Positions 34,110-43,272 of a stretch of 64,000 bases of DNA are shown here, piece by piece. Under the pieces are notes generated by a model, which was not told where the DNA came from, ran no database searches, and saw nothing but the letters and a program-made list of their open reading frames with translations. Position 1 is the stretch's first letter. Each line of letters opens with the position of its first letter. A program made the translations under genes and the position numbers. The stretch spans positions 484,001-548,000 of the forward strand of contig NZ_CP113941.1 in NCBI RefSeq assembly GCF_029392675.1, written 5' to 3'. This DNA comes from Lactobacillus sp. ESL0684 (lineage in GTDB: Bacteria; Bacillota; Bacilli; Lactobacillales; Lactobacillaceae).

Positions 34110-34545
34110 AATTAAAAAATTAACAGAAGAGCAAGTCAATCCAGATACGTTAAATGGTCAAACTTTGGCTTATTTGGGTGATGCAGTTTATGAAATTAGA
34201 ATTAGACAGCACTTAATTAAAGGCGGAATTGTTAAGCCCCAGGTTTTGCAACGTGAGGCAACCTACTATGTTTCAGCTAAAGCCCAAGCAGCTTTAATTA
34301 CTAAATTACAAGCTGATGATTTGCTAACAGCAGATGAATTAGCTACATATCGCCGCGGACGCAATGCTAAAAGTCATACCAAGGCTAAAAATACTAGTTT
34401 GGCTACCTATCAGATGTCAACTGGGTTTGAAGCCGTTTGGGGTTATTTAGAACTATTAGGACAGGAAGCGCGCATTGCGGAATTAACTTCGTGGTGCATT
34501 AAGACAGTAGAGGAAGGTGGAATTGAGCAATATGACTTCAACTGA
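34102..34545 (+). CDS. mrnC: Mini-ribonuclease III (23S rRNA maturation)
   Basis: A 147-residue RNase III-type catalytic domain without an RNA-binding domain. [18 protein letters not shown] carries the metal-binding acidic residues, and [14 protein letters not shown] is the conserved basic loop. It matures the ends of 23S rRNA. The GTG start at 34102 has GAGGTGG at 34091-34097. It is coupled to cysS by overlap, and its 3' end overlaps rlmB. Confidence 0.93.
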   Translation: MTKIKKLTEEQVNPDTLNGQTLAYLGDAVYEIRIRQHLIKGGIVKPQVLQREATYYVSAKAQAALITKLQADDLLTADELATYRRGRNAKSHTKAKNTSLATYQMSTGFEAVWGYLELLGQEARIAELTSWCIKTVEEGGIEQYDFN

Positions 34546-35284
34546 GCAAGATTTTGTATTTGGTAAACATGCAGGTTTAGATTTTTTAAAGACTCAATCA
34601 GCGCAGCGGATTAATAAGGTGTTTTTACAAGAGGGCGTTCAGGAAAGTTTTGCTAACGAAGTGTTTTCCTTGGCTAAACCAAAGGGCATCGTAGTGCAAA
34701 CTGTGCCTAAGAATAAGCTAGATCGGTTAGTGCAAGGTGGTAATCATCAAGGTTTGGTCTTGACTATTGCTAGCTTTGAATATGCAGACTTAGATGAATT
34801 GCTAAATCAATTTGAAGACGAGGATAAGCGTCCCTTTTTATTAATGCTTGATTCAATTGAAGATCCGCATAATTTGGGTTCGATTTTGCGTTCAGCAGAT
34901 GCTACTGGAGTTGATGGGATTATTATTCCTAAGCGTCACGCTACTGGATTAACTTCGGTGGTTGCCAAGACATCGACTGGGGCAATTGATTATGTACCAG
35001 TTGCCAGGGTCAATAACTTAGTCCAGACTAGTCAAATGCTAAAAAAGCGTGGTTATTGGCTTTTTGGCACTGATATGCAAGGAACAGATTATCGGCAATG
35101 GGATGCTAATGGTAAGACAGTGCTGGTGATTGGTAATGAAGGTAAGGGTATCTCCAGATTGCTAAAAGAGCAAATGGATCAAATGCTGACTCTGCCAATG
35201 CGTGGACATGTCCAGTCACTTAACGCTAGTGTGGCAACTGGGGTGTTGCTGTACCAGATGCTTGATAGTCGTGTAACTAAATAA
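34532..35284 (+). CDS. rlmB: 23S rRNA (guanosine-2'-O)-methyltransferase RlmB (SpoU/TrmH family)
   Basis: About 250 residues: an L30e-like N-terminal substrate-binding domain (to about 80) and a SpoU knotted methyltransferase domain. Motif 1 is ALD-like [21 protein letters not shown]. Motif 2 is [13 protein letters not shown], and motif 3 is [32 protein letters not shown] at 34511-34520 serves the ATG at 34532; TTG 34523 is an alternative. The gene overlaps mrnC by 14 bases. It modifies the 50S peptidyl-transferase region. Confidence 0.93.
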   Translation: MTSTEQDFVFGKHAGLDFLKTQSAQRINKVFLQEGVQESFANEVFSLAKPKGIVVQTVPKNKLDRLVQGGNHQGLVLTIASFEYADLDELLNQFEDEDKRPFLLMLDSIEDPHNLGSILRSADATGVDGIIIPKRHATGLTSVVAKTSTGAIDYVPVARVNNLVQTSQMLKKRGYWLFGTDMQGTDYRQWDANGKTVLVIGNEGKGISRLLKEQMDQMLTLPMRGHVQSLNASVATGVLLYQMLDSRVTK

Positions 35285-35330
35285 ATTATCTAAAATAATT
35301 TTTGCTTGTGCATGATAAGGAGAGTCGTAA

Positions 35331-35549
35331 ATGACTAGAGAAACCAGTCAAAATAGTATTTTGGATCAACCAATGAACCAAGTCTTTGATAATAGTAGCG
35401 ATACTGAAACAATGAGAAGCTTTTTATGGAATTATTTTATGGAGCAGGCTGGCAATGACAGTGTGGCAGCAGAAACCGCCATGTTGCCACTATTGCAAAA
35501 AAGTGATCAAGAAATTATTGCCTTTGCTGATGAACAATTAAAAAAGTAA
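35331..35549 (+). CDS. Hypothetical protein, 72 residues, unknown family
   Basis: A small acidic, Gln/Asn/Asp-rich protein with an ideal AAGGAGAG site (35317-35324) 6 bases before the ATG. The first 30 residues look disordered. The rest (MRSFLWNYFMEQAGNDSVAAETAMLPLLQKSDQEIIAFADEQLKK) looks like two or three amphipathic helices. It lies between rlmB and rpmG, where many lactobacilli carry a sigma-factor (sigH/comX-like) gene, but no sigma-factor sequence is visible here. I do not recognise it. Confidence 0.65.
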   Translation: MTRETSQNSILDQPMNQVFDNSSDTETMRSFLWNYFMEQAGNDSVAAETAMLPLLQKSDQEIIAFADEQLKK

Positions 35550-35617
35550 GCTAATCATTAAATTAATTGCTCCAGCTTGATTTTTTTGATAAACTACAAT
35601 AGTTTGGAAGTGAGATT

Positions 35618-35767
35618 ATGGTAGTGAAAAAAGCATCTTTGGCTTGCAGCGTTTGCGGCTCGCGTAACTATTCAATTACCACCAGTAAGAATCGCACACA
35701 GCGGCTTGAGCTCAATAAATTTTGTAAGCATTGTGGTAAAAAAACTCTGCATAAGGAAACGAGGTAA
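35618..35767 (+). CDS. rpmG: 50S ribosomal protein L33 (zinc-binding C+ form)
   Basis: A 49-residue protein with two CxxC pairs, CSVCGSRNY and CKHCGKK, which make the zinc ribbon of C+ L33. GGAAG at 35606-35610 precedes the ATG, and an in-frame GTG lies two codons later. A -10-like TACAAT lies at 35595-35600. The rpmG-secE-nusG order is standard. Confidence 0.92.
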   Translation: MVVKKASLACSVCGSRNYSITTSKNRTQRLELNKFCKHCGKKTLHKETR

Positions 35768-35773
35768 GCGGTA

Positions 35774-35944
35774 GTGATTAAATTTTTAAAGAGTGTTGGA
35801 CATGAGATGAAATTGGTAACTTGGCCAACAGCTAAGCAAAATCGCCATGATACTGCAATTGTGGTTGGTACTTCAATCTTGTTTGCGGTATATTTAGGTG
35901 CATTGGATTTGTTATTTAGCAGTCTGACACAGATAGTGATGTAA
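35774..35944 (+). CDS. secE: Preprotein translocase subunit SecE
   Basis: A 56-residue single-span protein. The amphipathic part MIKFLKSVGHEMKLVTWPTAKQNRHDT contains the conserved E...TWPT motif and is followed by one membrane helix (AIVVGTSILFAVYLGALDLLF). It clamps SecY in the membrane translocon. The GTG start is 6 bases after the rpmG stop, with GAGG at 35761-35764. Confidence 0.93.
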   Translation: MIKFLKSVGHEMKLVTWPTAKQNRHDTAIVVGTSILFAVYLGALDLLFSSLTQIVM

Positions 35945-35967
35945 TAGCAATATTTTCCTATGTATGT

Positions 35968-36014
35968 TATACTAGTTCCAGTTAGAAAAACCTCTTACGT
36001 AGAGGCTTTTTTTG
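35968..36014 (+). terminator. Promoter and terminator-like hairpin ahead of nusG
   Basis: An extended -10, TGT-TATACT (35965-35973), is followed by CCTCT, loop TACGT and AGAGG (35991-36005), then C and T7. The hairpin lies between secE and nusG. It would end some rpmG-secE transcripts, or attenuate nusG if transcription starts at the extended -10. Confidence 0.6.
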
Positions 36015-36043
36015 TTGGTCAAAATAGAAAAGAGAGTTAAGTA

Positions 36044-36592
36044 ATGGTTGAAACAACGAAAAAGCAATGGTTTGTATTGCATACTTATTCAGGTTATGAA
36101 GATAAGGTTAAGTCCGACCTGTTATCACGTGCGCAAACCATGGGAATGCAAGATTATATTTTTCGAGTAATGGTACCGGAACAAGAAAAGATTGAAACGG
36201 TTAAAGATAAGAAAAAACAAGTCGAAGAGAAGATTTTTCCAGGGTATGTTTTGGTGGAAATGGTAATGACTGATGAAAGTTGGTTTGTAGTTCGTAACAC
36301 ACCTAATGTTACTGGGTTTGTCGGCTCTCACGGTGGTGGTTCTAAGCCTTCACCGCTACTTGAAGAAGAAGTCAATCGCTTATTGCGCCAGCAAGGTGAA
36401 CCGGCCAAAAGAGCTCAAATTGATTTTGAAGTGGGCGAGACAGTCACGATTATCGATGGTGCCTTTAATGGTGTTGAAGGCAAGATTACAGAAATTCAGC
36501 CTGATAAGTATAAATTATTTGTTTCAGTAGATATGTTTGGTCGAGAAACTACGACTGAACTTGATTATGAGCAAGTTAAAAAGATTGACTAG
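36044..36592 (+). CDS. nusG: Transcription termination/antitermination factor NusG
   Basis: A 182-residue protein with the NGN domain (KQWFVLHTYSGYEDKVKSDL..., binds RNA polymerase) and a C-terminal KOW domain (VGETVTIIDGAFNGVEGKITEI, about 126-147). It joins transcription to translation or acts on pausing. Strong AGAGAG-type RBS. Typical length for the family. Confidence 0.96.
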   Translation: MVETTKKQWFVLHTYSGYEDKVKSDLLSRAQTMGMQDYIFRVMVPEQEKIETVKDKKKQVEEKIFPGYVLVEMVMTDESWFVVRNTPNVTGFVGSHGGGSKPSPLLEEEVNRLLRQQGEPAKRAQIDFEVGETVTIIDGAFNGVEGKITEIQPDKYKLFVSVDMFGRETTTELDYEQVKKID

Positions 36593-36606
36593 CTTGTTAG
36601 TTAAAA

Positions 36607-36635
36607 TTGCAATTATCTGTAGTTAATGCTAAAAT
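36607..36635 (+). promoter_or_regulatory. Promoter of rplK-rplA
   Basis: TTGCAA (36607-36612), 17-base spacer, TAAAAT (36630-36635) with an upstream TG (extended -10). Confidence 0.75.
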
Positions 36636-36642
36636 ACTTAAG

Positions 36643-36713
36643 TACTTTTATTACTGTGGGAGGAGAAGTAAGTTACCTCTCCATTTTCACCACATCACGG
36701 AATCAAGGAGGTT
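36643..36713 (+). promoter_or_regulatory. rplK leader, likely L11-binding autoregulatory structure
   Basis: TGTGG (36655-36659) pairs with CCACA (36690-36694) around an inner stem GGAGGAG/CCTCTCC (from 36659 to 36682). Such a leader directly before rplK is common in Firmicutes and is thought to mimic the rRNA site of a ribosomal protein. The binding partner is inferred. Confidence 0.55.
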
Positions 36714-36719
36714 TTGACC

Positions 36720-37145
36720 GTGGCAAAGAAAGTTATTAATGTTGTCAAATTACAAATCCCAGCTGGTGCTGCAACACCTGCACCTCCAGTTGGTCCTGCT
36801 TTAGGTCAAGCGGGGATTAACATTGTTGGTTTTACTAAGGACTTCAATGCTAGAACAGCTGACCAAAAGGGCATGATTATTCCTGTAGTCATCACAGTTT
36901 ATGAAGATCGTTCATTCGAATTCATTACTAAGACTCCACCAGCTCCAGTGCTTTTGAAGCAAGCTGCTAACCTTGAAAAGGCTTCAGGTGAACCAAATAC
37001 CAAGAAAGTTGGTAAGGTAACCAAGGACCAAGTTAAGGAAATAGCCGAAACTAAGATGAAGGATCTCAACGCTGCAGATGTTGAAGCTGCTATGCGGATG
37101 ATCGAAGGTACTGCTAGAAGCATGGGTATCGAAGTCGCAGACTAA
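36720..37145 (+). CDS. rplK: 50S ribosomal protein L11 (uL11)
   Basis: A 141-residue protein of exactly standard length: [29 protein letters not shown] is the conserved proline-rich N-terminal domain. GTG 36720 is chosen over TTG 36714, since AAGGAGG lies at 36705-36711, 8 bases ahead. It binds the GTPase centre of 23S rRNA. Confidence 0.97.
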   Translation: MAKKVINVVKLQIPAGAATPAPPVGPALGQAGINIVGFTKDFNARTADQKGMIIPVVITVYEDRSFEFITKTPPAPVLLKQAANLEKASGEPNTKKVGKVTKDQVKEIAETKMKDLNAADVEAAMRMIEGTARSMGIEVAD

Positions 37146-37217
37146 TCCTGTTATTTATAACAATTTAGGTGGGAGAACTGAAATGTTTGTTTGACCACAT
37201 ATTAAGGAGGAAATCAC

Positions 37218-37910
37218 ATGCCAAAGCATGGTAAAAAGTATTCAGAAGCTGCTAAAAAAGTAGATTCAAAGAAATTATATTCAATTGCCGAAGCAATGAA
37301 GTTAGTTAAAGAAACTTCATATGCAAACTTCGATGCTTCAGTAGAGGTCTCATACGACTTGAGTGTTGATCCAAAGCAAGCTGACCAACAAATCCGTGGT
37401 TCACTTGTGTTGCCTAACGGTACTGGTAAGACCCAAAAAGTAGTAGTCTTTGCTGAAGGTCCACAAGCTGAAGAAGCCAAGGCTGCCGGTGCTGATGAAG
37501 TCGGTTCAGATGACTTAGTTGAAAAAGTTCAAAATGGCTACTTAGACTTTGATGTTGTTGTTGCAACACCAATGATGATGGCTAAAGTAGGACGTTTGGG
37601 TAGAGTATTGGGACCTAAAGGTTTAATGCCGAACCCGAAGACTGGTACAGTTACTATGGACATTGAAAAGGCTGTTAAGAACGTTAAGGCCGGTCAGGTT
37701 GAATACCGCGTTGACCGTCAAGCCGCTATTCACGCAGCTATTGGTAAAGTTTCATTTACTGACGAACAATTAATTGAAAACTTTAACGCATTGCGTGATG
37801 TTATTTTACGTGCTCGTCCATCAGCTGCTAAAGGTCAATACATTAAGGGAGTAGCCGTTGCTGCAACCTTTGGCCCAGGGATTAAGCTTGATCCACTAAA
37901 CTTAGAATAA
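37218..37910 (+). CDS. rplA: 50S ribosomal protein L1 (uL1)
   Basis: A 230-residue L1-stalk protein with the signature [22 protein letters not shown] and [18 protein letters not shown]. The perfect AAGGAGG at 37203-37209 precedes the ATG. It is followed by a strong terminator and the pst operon, not by rplJ. Confidence 0.97.
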   Translation: MPKHGKKYSEAAKKVDSKKLYSIAEAMKLVKETSYANFDASVEVSYDLSVDPKQADQQIRGSLVLPNGTGKTQKVVVFAEGPQAEEAKAAGADEVGSDDLVEKVQNGYLDFDVVVATPMMMAKVGRLGRVLGPKGLMPNPKTGTVTMDIEKAVKNVKAGQVEYRVDRQAAIHAAIGKVSFTDEQLIENFNALRDVILRARPSAAKGQYIKGVAVAATFGPGIKLDPLNLE

Positions 37911-37930
37911 TTAAGTTAATTAAAAAGTAA

Positions 37931-37969
37931 AAAAGCAATTTGTTATTTTTAACAGATTGCTTTTTTTTA
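37931..37969 (+). terminator. Rho-independent terminator after rplA
   Basis: AAAAGCAAT-TGTTA, loop TTTT, TAACA-ATTGCTTTT with a T8 tail. Confidence 0.88.
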
Positions 37970-38053
37970 CTCAATTTCGACAATTATGATTGGTCATTCG
38001 GTTAAGTTTTGGTAAACTAGGGTAGAATTTTAATATCTAATTGAGGGATTACA

Positions 38054-38935
38054 ATGCGTAAAAATAACTTGGGCAGTTTATTAACCTTGATTTTGTTTGT
38101 TCCACTTTTATTAGTGGGATGTAGTAAAGATCAAGCCAAAATTACGGTTGTTGGTGCTAGTAGCGTTCAGCCACTAGTCGAACAGGCAGGTAATGATTAT
38201 CATCTTGCTCATCTAAGTAGTAACATTGTCGTACAAGGCGGCGGCTCAGGAACCGGACTAAGTCAAGTTCAGGCTGGTGCTGTTGAAATTGGTACCGCTG
38301 ATGTATTCGCCGAAACACAACCGGGAATTAATGCTCGGAAGTTAGTTGATCATCAAATTGCGGTAGTAGGGATAGTTCCAATTGCCAATAAGGATGTTGG
38401 TGTTAGCAATTTGTCGGCTAAAAATTTAATGCGAATTTTCACTGGTAAAATCACTAATTGGCGGCAAGTGGGTGGCAAGAATTTGCCAATCATTGTCATT
38501 AATCGTTCTCGTGGTAGTGGTACTAGGACAATTTTTGAAGATTTAATTTTGCAAGGTAAAGAGGCAATTAATTCACAAGAGCAAGACTCTAATGGGACAG
38601 TCAAAAAGATTGTCAGTTCTACTCCAGGGACGATCTCATACATTTCTTTTCCTTATGCTAATGATTCACATATTCAAAAATTAAGTATTAATCAAGTTAA
38701 GCCAGTAAATCATAATATTTTGACTAATAAGTGGCCGCTTTGGGCGTATGAGCATATGTATACTAAGGGTAAACCAAGTAAGTCAACTGCTGCGTTTATT
38801 GACTATGTGCTAAGTGAAAAAGTCCAGAAAAATTTGGTTCCTAAGACTGGTTACTTGAGTATTCATGAAATGAAAGTATCACGTGATAGCAAAAATAAAA
38901 TTACAAAAATAGGTGATCCACATGAGCAAAAATAA
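38054..38935 (+). CDS. pstS: Phosphate ABC transporter substrate-binding lipoprotein PstS
   Basis: A 293-residue lipoprotein (lipobox LLVGC, C23). The phosphate-binding loops GASSVQPLVEQ, GGGSGTGLSQVQAG and the NRSRGSGTRTIFE loop are all present. It captures phosphate outside the cell. GAGGG precedes the ATG. It is the first gene of pstSCAB1B2-phoU. A -10-like TAGAAT lies at 38023-38028; no clear Pho box is seen. Confidence 0.94.
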   Translation: MRKNNLGSLLTLILFVPLLLVGCSKDQAKITVVGASSVQPLVEQAGNDYHLAHLSSNIVVQGGGSGTGLSQVQAGAVEIGTADVFAETQPGINARKLVDHQIAVVGIVPIANKDVGVSNLSAKNLMRIFTGKITNWRQVGGKNLPIIVINRSRGSGTRTIFEDLILQGKEAINSQEQDSNGTVKKIVSSTPGTISYISFPYANDSHIQKLSINQVKPVNHNILTNKWPLWAYEHMYTKGKPSKSTAAFIDYVLSEKVQKNLVPKTGYLSIHEMKVSRDSKNKITKIGDPHEQK

Positions 38936-39914
38936 GCAGGACTTACAGGAAGTTGTTGAACAAGCGATTGCTGAGCAAAAGGTGCCGCATGTTAAATTTA
39001 AAAAGACAGCTCCACAAAATGTAGATGTTGCGAAGTTAACTAAAGCTTCAAAGGAAACTCGTCAGGAACGCTGGGGTAAAGGGCTGACTTTCTTGGCGAT
39101 AATTTTAATTGGTATTTTGATCATTGCGATTATTGGCTTTGTCGGGATGCATGGCCTGGCAACTTTTACTAGTGACAAAGTAAATATTGGGCACTTTTTA
39201 TTTTCAAGCGAATGGAATCCCAGTGCTGGCAGTAGTCATGTTGGTGCTGGCGCGATGATTGTTACGTCGTTTGCCGTCACTTTGCTGGCTGCACTAATCG
39301 CTACCCCCTTTGCGATTGCTGTTGCCTTATTTATGACAGAATTTGAATTAGGAAAAAGATCTAGTTTGTTACAGTCGGTAATGGAGCTGTTAGTTGGTAT
39401 TCCGTCAGTAGTTTATGGCTTTTTGGGATTAACTGTAGTAGTACCAGCGATTAGAACTATCTTTGGTGGTACTGGTTTTGGTATTTTAGCCGCAACTTTA
39501 ATTTTATTTGTTATGGTATTACCAACAATTACTTCACTAACTGTTGATGCCTTTAAAGCTGTCCCTAAAGAATTACGCAAGTCATCAGCAGCTTTAGGGG
39601 CAACTAGATGGCAGACAATTTATCATGTGGTGCTGCGAGCTGCGCGTTCACGAATTTTGACTGCAATTATTTTTGGAATGGCGCGTGCCTTTGGTGAAGC
39701 CTTGGCTGTTCAAATGGTAATTGGGAACGCAGTGCTAATGCCGGCTAACCTAGTTAGTCCATCAGCCACGTTAACTAGTCAATTGACTAGCCAAATGGGG
39801 AATACGGTTATGGGAACTTTACCTAACAATGCTCTTTGGTCACTAGCGTTGCTGTTATTAGCAATGTCGTTATTTTTCAACTTCTTGGTACGCTTGATTG
39901 GAAAGAGGAGCTAA
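38922..39914 (+). CDS. pstC: Phosphate ABC transporter permease PstC
   Basis: A 330-residue permease with a long cytosolic N-terminus (about 55 residues) and six helices. The EAA loop reads VDAFKAVPKELRKSSAALGATRWQTI. ATG 38922 with AGGTGA at 38911-38916 overlaps the pstS end by 14 bases. It pairs with PstA to form the channel. Confidence 0.94.
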   Translation: MSKNKQDLQEVVEQAIAEQKVPHVKFKKTAPQNVDVAKLTKASKETRQERWGKGLTFLAIILIGILIIAIIGFVGMHGLATFTSDKVNIGHFLFSSEWNPSAGSSHVGAGAMIVTSFAVTLLAALIATPFAIAVALFMTEFELGKRSSLLQSVMELLVGIPSVVYGFLGLTVVVPAIRTIFGGTGFGILAATLILFVMVLPTITSLTVDAFKAVPKELRKSSAALGATRWQTIYHVVLRAARSRILTAIIFGMARAFGEALAVQMVIGNAVLMPANLVSPSATLTSQLTSQMGNTVMGTLPNNALWSLALLLLAMSLFFNFLVRLIGKRS

Positions 39915-39920
39915 CATTAA

Positions 39921-40814
39921 ATGAATTCAAAAAGGAACGATCGTATAGCGACTGGTGTTATTTATTTCTTAGTTGGGTTAGTAATTCTATTATTAATTGG
40001 AATTATTGGTAATATTTTATTGTCGGGTGTGCCACATTTGTCATGGGACTTCTTGACTAAGGCATCATCGTCGTTTGAAGCAGGCGGCGGGATTCGGGAT
40101 CAATTGTTTAACTCACTATATCTATTAGTCTTAACCTTATTAATTTCGTTACCCATTGCCTTAGGGGCAGCAATTTATTTGGCTGAATATGCGGCAGATA
40201 CTTGGCTAACCAGGTTAATTCGTACGACAATCGAGATTCTAAGTTCGCTACCATCAATTGTTGTTGGATTATTTGGCTACTTAGTTTTTGTCGTTCAGTT
40301 TGGACTCGGCTTTTCGATTATTGCTGGTGCTCTTGCATTAACTTTTTTTAATTTGCCGATTTTGACTAGCAATATTGAACAGGCGATTAATGGTGTGCCA
40401 CAAGCTCAGCGTGAAGCGGGCTGGGCGTTAGGTTTATCTAATTGGAAAACGATTCGCGGGATTGTCTTGCCAGCAGCTTTACCTGGAATAATTACCGGGG
40501 TTATCTTGAGTGCTGGAAGAGTTTTTGGTGAAGCAGCTGCCTTGATATATACGGCTGGTCAAAGTGGGTCTACAATCGATTATGCTAATTGGAATATCTT
40601 TAGTCCAACGAGCTTTCTTAATGTGATGCGTCCAGCTGAAACGTTGGCAGTTCATATCTGGAAAGTAAATACTGAGGGAATTGTTCCTGATGTTAATGTG
40701 GTTTCGGCAGCGACTTCTGCTTTGTTAATCATCGTAGTCATCATTTTTAACTTTGGTGCACGTGCTTTAGGTAACTGGCTATATAAGCGGTTAACAGCGG
40801 CTAAGGCAAAGTAA
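39921..40814 (+). CDS. pstA: Phosphate ABC transporter permease PstA
   Basis: A 297-residue six-helix permease. The EAA coupling loop is AINGVPQAQREAGWALGLSNWKTIRGIVLP. It starts 6 bases after pstC, with GAAAGAGGAG ahead. It forms the second half of the membrane channel. Confidence 0.94.
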   Translation: MNSKRNDRIATGVIYFLVGLVILLLIGIIGNILLSGVPHLSWDFLTKASSSFEAGGGIRDQLFNSLYLLVLTLLISLPIALGAAIYLAEYAADTWLTRLIRTTIEILSSLPSIVVGLFGYLVFVVQFGLGFSIIAGALALTFFNLPILTSNIEQAINGVPQAQREAGWALGLSNWKTIRGIVLPAALPGIITGVILSAGRVFGEAAALIYTAGQSGSTIDYANWNIFSPTSFLNVMRPAETLAVHIWKVNTEGIVPDVNVVSAATSALLIIVVIIFNFGARALGNWLYKRLTAAKAK

Positions 40815-40823
40815 GGAGTTTTT

Positions 40824-41621
40824 ATGGAAAATATGCAAAATCAGGCTTACATTAAGACTTTTAAGCAGCAAGATTGTGCGATTACCACCAAGGACTTAAG
40901 TGTTCGTTATGGCGGGACTAATCAAAAGTTGTTTGATGTTAGTTTGGGCTTTAAAAAGAATACGATTACCGCTTTAATTGGTGCTTCTGGTTCAGGAAAA
41001 TCGACTTTTTTACGGTCTCTTAATCGGATGAATGACCGAGTGGCGACAGTTGATGGTCAAATCATGTTTCATGATTTGGATGTAAATCAAAAAAAGATTA
41101 ACGTTTATGAGCTACGCAAAGCGATCGGGATGGTTTTTCAAAAACCAAACCCCTTTCCTAAGTCAATTAGGGAAAATATTACTTATGCTCTAAAAGCCAA
41201 TGGCTCTCAAAACAAAGCTAAACTTGAGCAAACAGTTGAAGAAAGCCTTAGGGCAGCAGCGCTATGGGATGAAGTTAAAGATAAACTTGATCAAAGTGCT
41301 TTAGCTCTGTCGGGTGGACAACAGCAGCGCTTGTGTATTGCGAGGGCATTAGCACTAAAGCCTGAAATTTTATTACTTGATGAGCCCGCAAGTGCATTAG
41401 ATCCAGTTTCCACAGCTAAACTTGAAGATACTCTTAAGCAATTGCGGAGTAAGTACACGATGATCATGGTAACGCACAATATGCAGCAAGCGTCACGAAT
41501 TAGCGATTATACTGTCTTTTTTCATTTAGGACGAGCACTTGAATATGATACGACAACTAATATCTTTACTAACCCTCAAGGTGAAATTACTGAGCAATAT
41601 ATTCAGGGGAGTTTTGGCTAA
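40824..41621 (+). CDS. pstB: Phosphate ABC transporter ATP-binding protein PstB (copy 1)
   Basis: A 265-residue ATPase: Walker A GASGSGKST, PstB-typical FLRSLNRMND and QKPNPFPKSI, signature LSGGQQQRLCIARAL, Walker B EILLLDEPASALDP and H-loop MVTHNMQQ. It has a 15-20 residue N-terminal extension over copy 2. Two tandem pstB genes are usual in lactobacilli. The final motif QYIQGSFG is conserved. Confidence 0.93.
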   Translation: MENMQNQAYIKTFKQQDCAITTKDLSVRYGGTNQKLFDVSLGFKKNTITALIGASGSGKSTFLRSLNRMNDRVATVDGQIMFHDLDVNQKKINVYELRKAIGMVFQKPNPFPKSIRENITYALKANGSQNKAKLEQTVEESLRAAALWDEVKDKLDQSALALSGGQQQRLCIARALALKPEILLLDEPASALDPVSTAKLEDTLKQLRSKYTMIMVTHNMQQASRISDYTVFFHLGRALEYDTTTNIFTNPQGEITEQYIQGSFG

Positions 41622-41633
41622 AGGAGCAAAATT

Positions 41634-42389
41634 ATGACAAACATTATGGAAGTCAGGGATGTCAAGTTAAGCTATGGTAGCTTTGAAGCTCTGCATGGGA
41701 TTGACTTGGCTTTTCCCAAGCAAAAATTGACTGCCTTAATTGGTCCATCTGGTTGTGGTAAATCTACTCTTTTACGTTGTTTGAACCGGATGAATGATGA
41801 TATTGAAGGCATTAAGATTACTGGCAACGTTCTGCTAGAAGATCAAGATATCTATCAATCTAGGCTGGATTTAGTTGTATTACGTAAAAAAGTAGGGATG
41901 GTGTTTCAGCAGCCAACGCCATTTCCATTCTCAGTATTTGATAATGTAGCTTATGGGCTAAAAATTGCTGGAATTAAAGATAAAGACGTTATTGAAGAAC
42001 GAGTAACGGAGAGTCTTAAGCAAGCAGCTATTTGGGATGAAACTAAGGACAATTTACAACGCAATGCTCAGGATTTTTCTGGTGGACAACAACAGCGAAT
42101 TTGTATTGCTCGTGCGCTAGCAATTAGACCAGAAGTGGTTTTACTTGATGAACCAACTTCAGCGCTAGATCCAATTTCAAGTGCCGAAATTGAAGAGACA
42201 TTGCTTGGCCTAAAGCAAGATTATACCTTTATCATGGTGACCCACAATTTACAACAAGCCAGTCGTATTTCTGATCAAGTTGCCTTTTTGATGAATGGTG
42301 ATTTGATTGAAGCAGGTTCCACTCAGGAAATGTTTTTGGCACCAAAAAAAGAAATCACCAGTAATTATCTAAATGGACGTTTTGGATAG
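41634..42389 (+). CDS. pstB: Phosphate ABC transporter ATP-binding protein PstB (copy 2)
   Basis: A 251-residue ATPase, the canonical PstB length: Walker [40 protein letters not shown]-equivalent [26 protein letters not shown] and MVTHNLQQ. It starts 12 bases after copy 1 with AAAGGAG. The two ATPases may act as a heterodimer or in different conditions. It ends in YLNGRFG, the PstB tail. Confidence 0.93.
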   Translation: MTNIMEVRDVKLSYGSFEALHGIDLAFPKQKLTALIGPSGCGKSTLLRCLNRMNDDIEGIKITGNVLLEDQDIYQSRLDLVVLRKKVGMVFQQPTPFPFSVFDNVAYGLKIAGIKDKDVIEERVTESLKQAAIWDETKDNLQRNAQDFSGGQQQRICIARALAIRPEVVLLDEPTSALDPISSAEIEETLLGLKQDYTFIMVTHNLQQASRISDQVAFLMNGDLIEAGSTQEMFLAPKKEITSNYLNGRFG

Positions 42390-42407
42390 AAAGTTTGAGG
42401 TAGCAAA

Positions 42408-43076
42408 GTGCACGAGATATTTTTAGATGAATTGAAAAAATTAAATACGCAATTTATGGAAATGGGAGTTTTAGTTAATGATTTGATCGATCAGGGGACC
42501 AGGTCGTTTGTCGATCATGACAAAAAATCAGCCCAAAAAATGATTACTGAAGCTGATGTTGTCCCTAAAGAAGCCATCAGAATTGAAAAGAAATCACTTG
42601 ATCTAATGGCATTACAGCAACCAGTGGCAACTGATTTTCGAGTTGTGATTAGCATTTTAAAAGCAACAACTGACTTAGAGCGAATTGGCGAAAATGCACT
42701 TAGCATCGCGCTGGAAACGATTCGCGTTAAGGGTAATCCGCGAATTGAAGCGGTAGAAGATATTATTTCGAAAATGACCCACCAAGTTCGCAAAATGCTA
42801 ATTCAGGTATTGACTGCCTATGTCCAAGAGGATGAGAAGACGGCCCGCAAAATGTTGTCTGACCGCGAAACAGTAATGAATGATTATCAAGAAGCACGAA
42901 AAGTTATTATTGATGGTGTTGAACAAGATACCAATGTGGCGGTAGCCTCCGCTAGTTATTTTGTGATTATCAGATTGCTAGAACGGATTAGTGATCATAT
43001 TGTTAATTTGGCCAGCTGGGTTATTTACAAAACTTCAGGTGAATTATTTGAATTAGCCGAGCCAAAGATTGAATAA
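42408..43076 (+). CDS. phoU: Phosphate signalling/transport regulator PhoU
   Basis: A 222-residue two-repeat helical bundle. Metal-binding E/DxxxD motifs appear as TDLERIGENALSIA and LLERISDHIVNLASWV, one per repeat. It normally restrains PstSCAB uptake and links it to phosphate signalling. GTG start 42408, with GAGG at 42397-42400, 18 bases after pstB copy 2. No phoPR kinase-regulator pair lies in the window. Confidence 0.93.
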   Translation: MHEIFLDELKKLNTQFMEMGVLVNDLIDQGTRSFVDHDKKSAQKMITEADVVPKEAIRIEKKSLDLMALQQPVATDFRVVISILKATTDLERIGENALSIALETIRVKGNPRIEAVEDIISKMTHQVRKMLIQVLTAYVQEDEKTARKMLSDRETVMNDYQEARKVIIDGVEQDTNVAVASASYFVIIRLLERISDHIVNLASWVIYKTSGELFELAEPKIE

Positions 43077-43081
43077 AAAAT

Positions 43082-43110
43082 TTGCGTTGGAAAGCTGTTA
43101 CTGTTATACT
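43082..43110 (+). promoter_or_regulatory. Promoter of rplJ-rplL
   Basis: TTGCGT (43082-43087), 17-base spacer, TATACT (43105-43110) with extended TG (43102-43103). Confidence 0.72.
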
Positions 43111-43117
43111 AATCAAA

Positions 43118-43260
43118 GTAAATTCTACCTAAGACTCGGGTGGCATAACGCCTTAATTTCCCGCCGAGGCCGGAAGATAATGAAGACTTTTTTGAGAAAC
43201 TCCATGTCTTGCTTGGCATGGAGTTTTTGGCCTTATTAGGATTTATTAATGAATTTGTGG
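43118..43260 (+). promoter_or_regulatory. L10 leader RNA with attenuator (rplJL autoregulation)
   Basis: The leader holds paired segments around GACTCGGGTGGCATAACGCC and CCCGCCGAGGCCGG, typical of L10(L12)4-binding leaders. It ends in a terminator hairpin, AACTCCATG (43198-43206) with CATGGAGTT (43217-43225) and T5. L10 binding is known to control rplJL in Gram-positive bacteria by this type of attenuator. Confidence 0.75.
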
Positions 43261-43272
43261 AGGTGAATCTAA

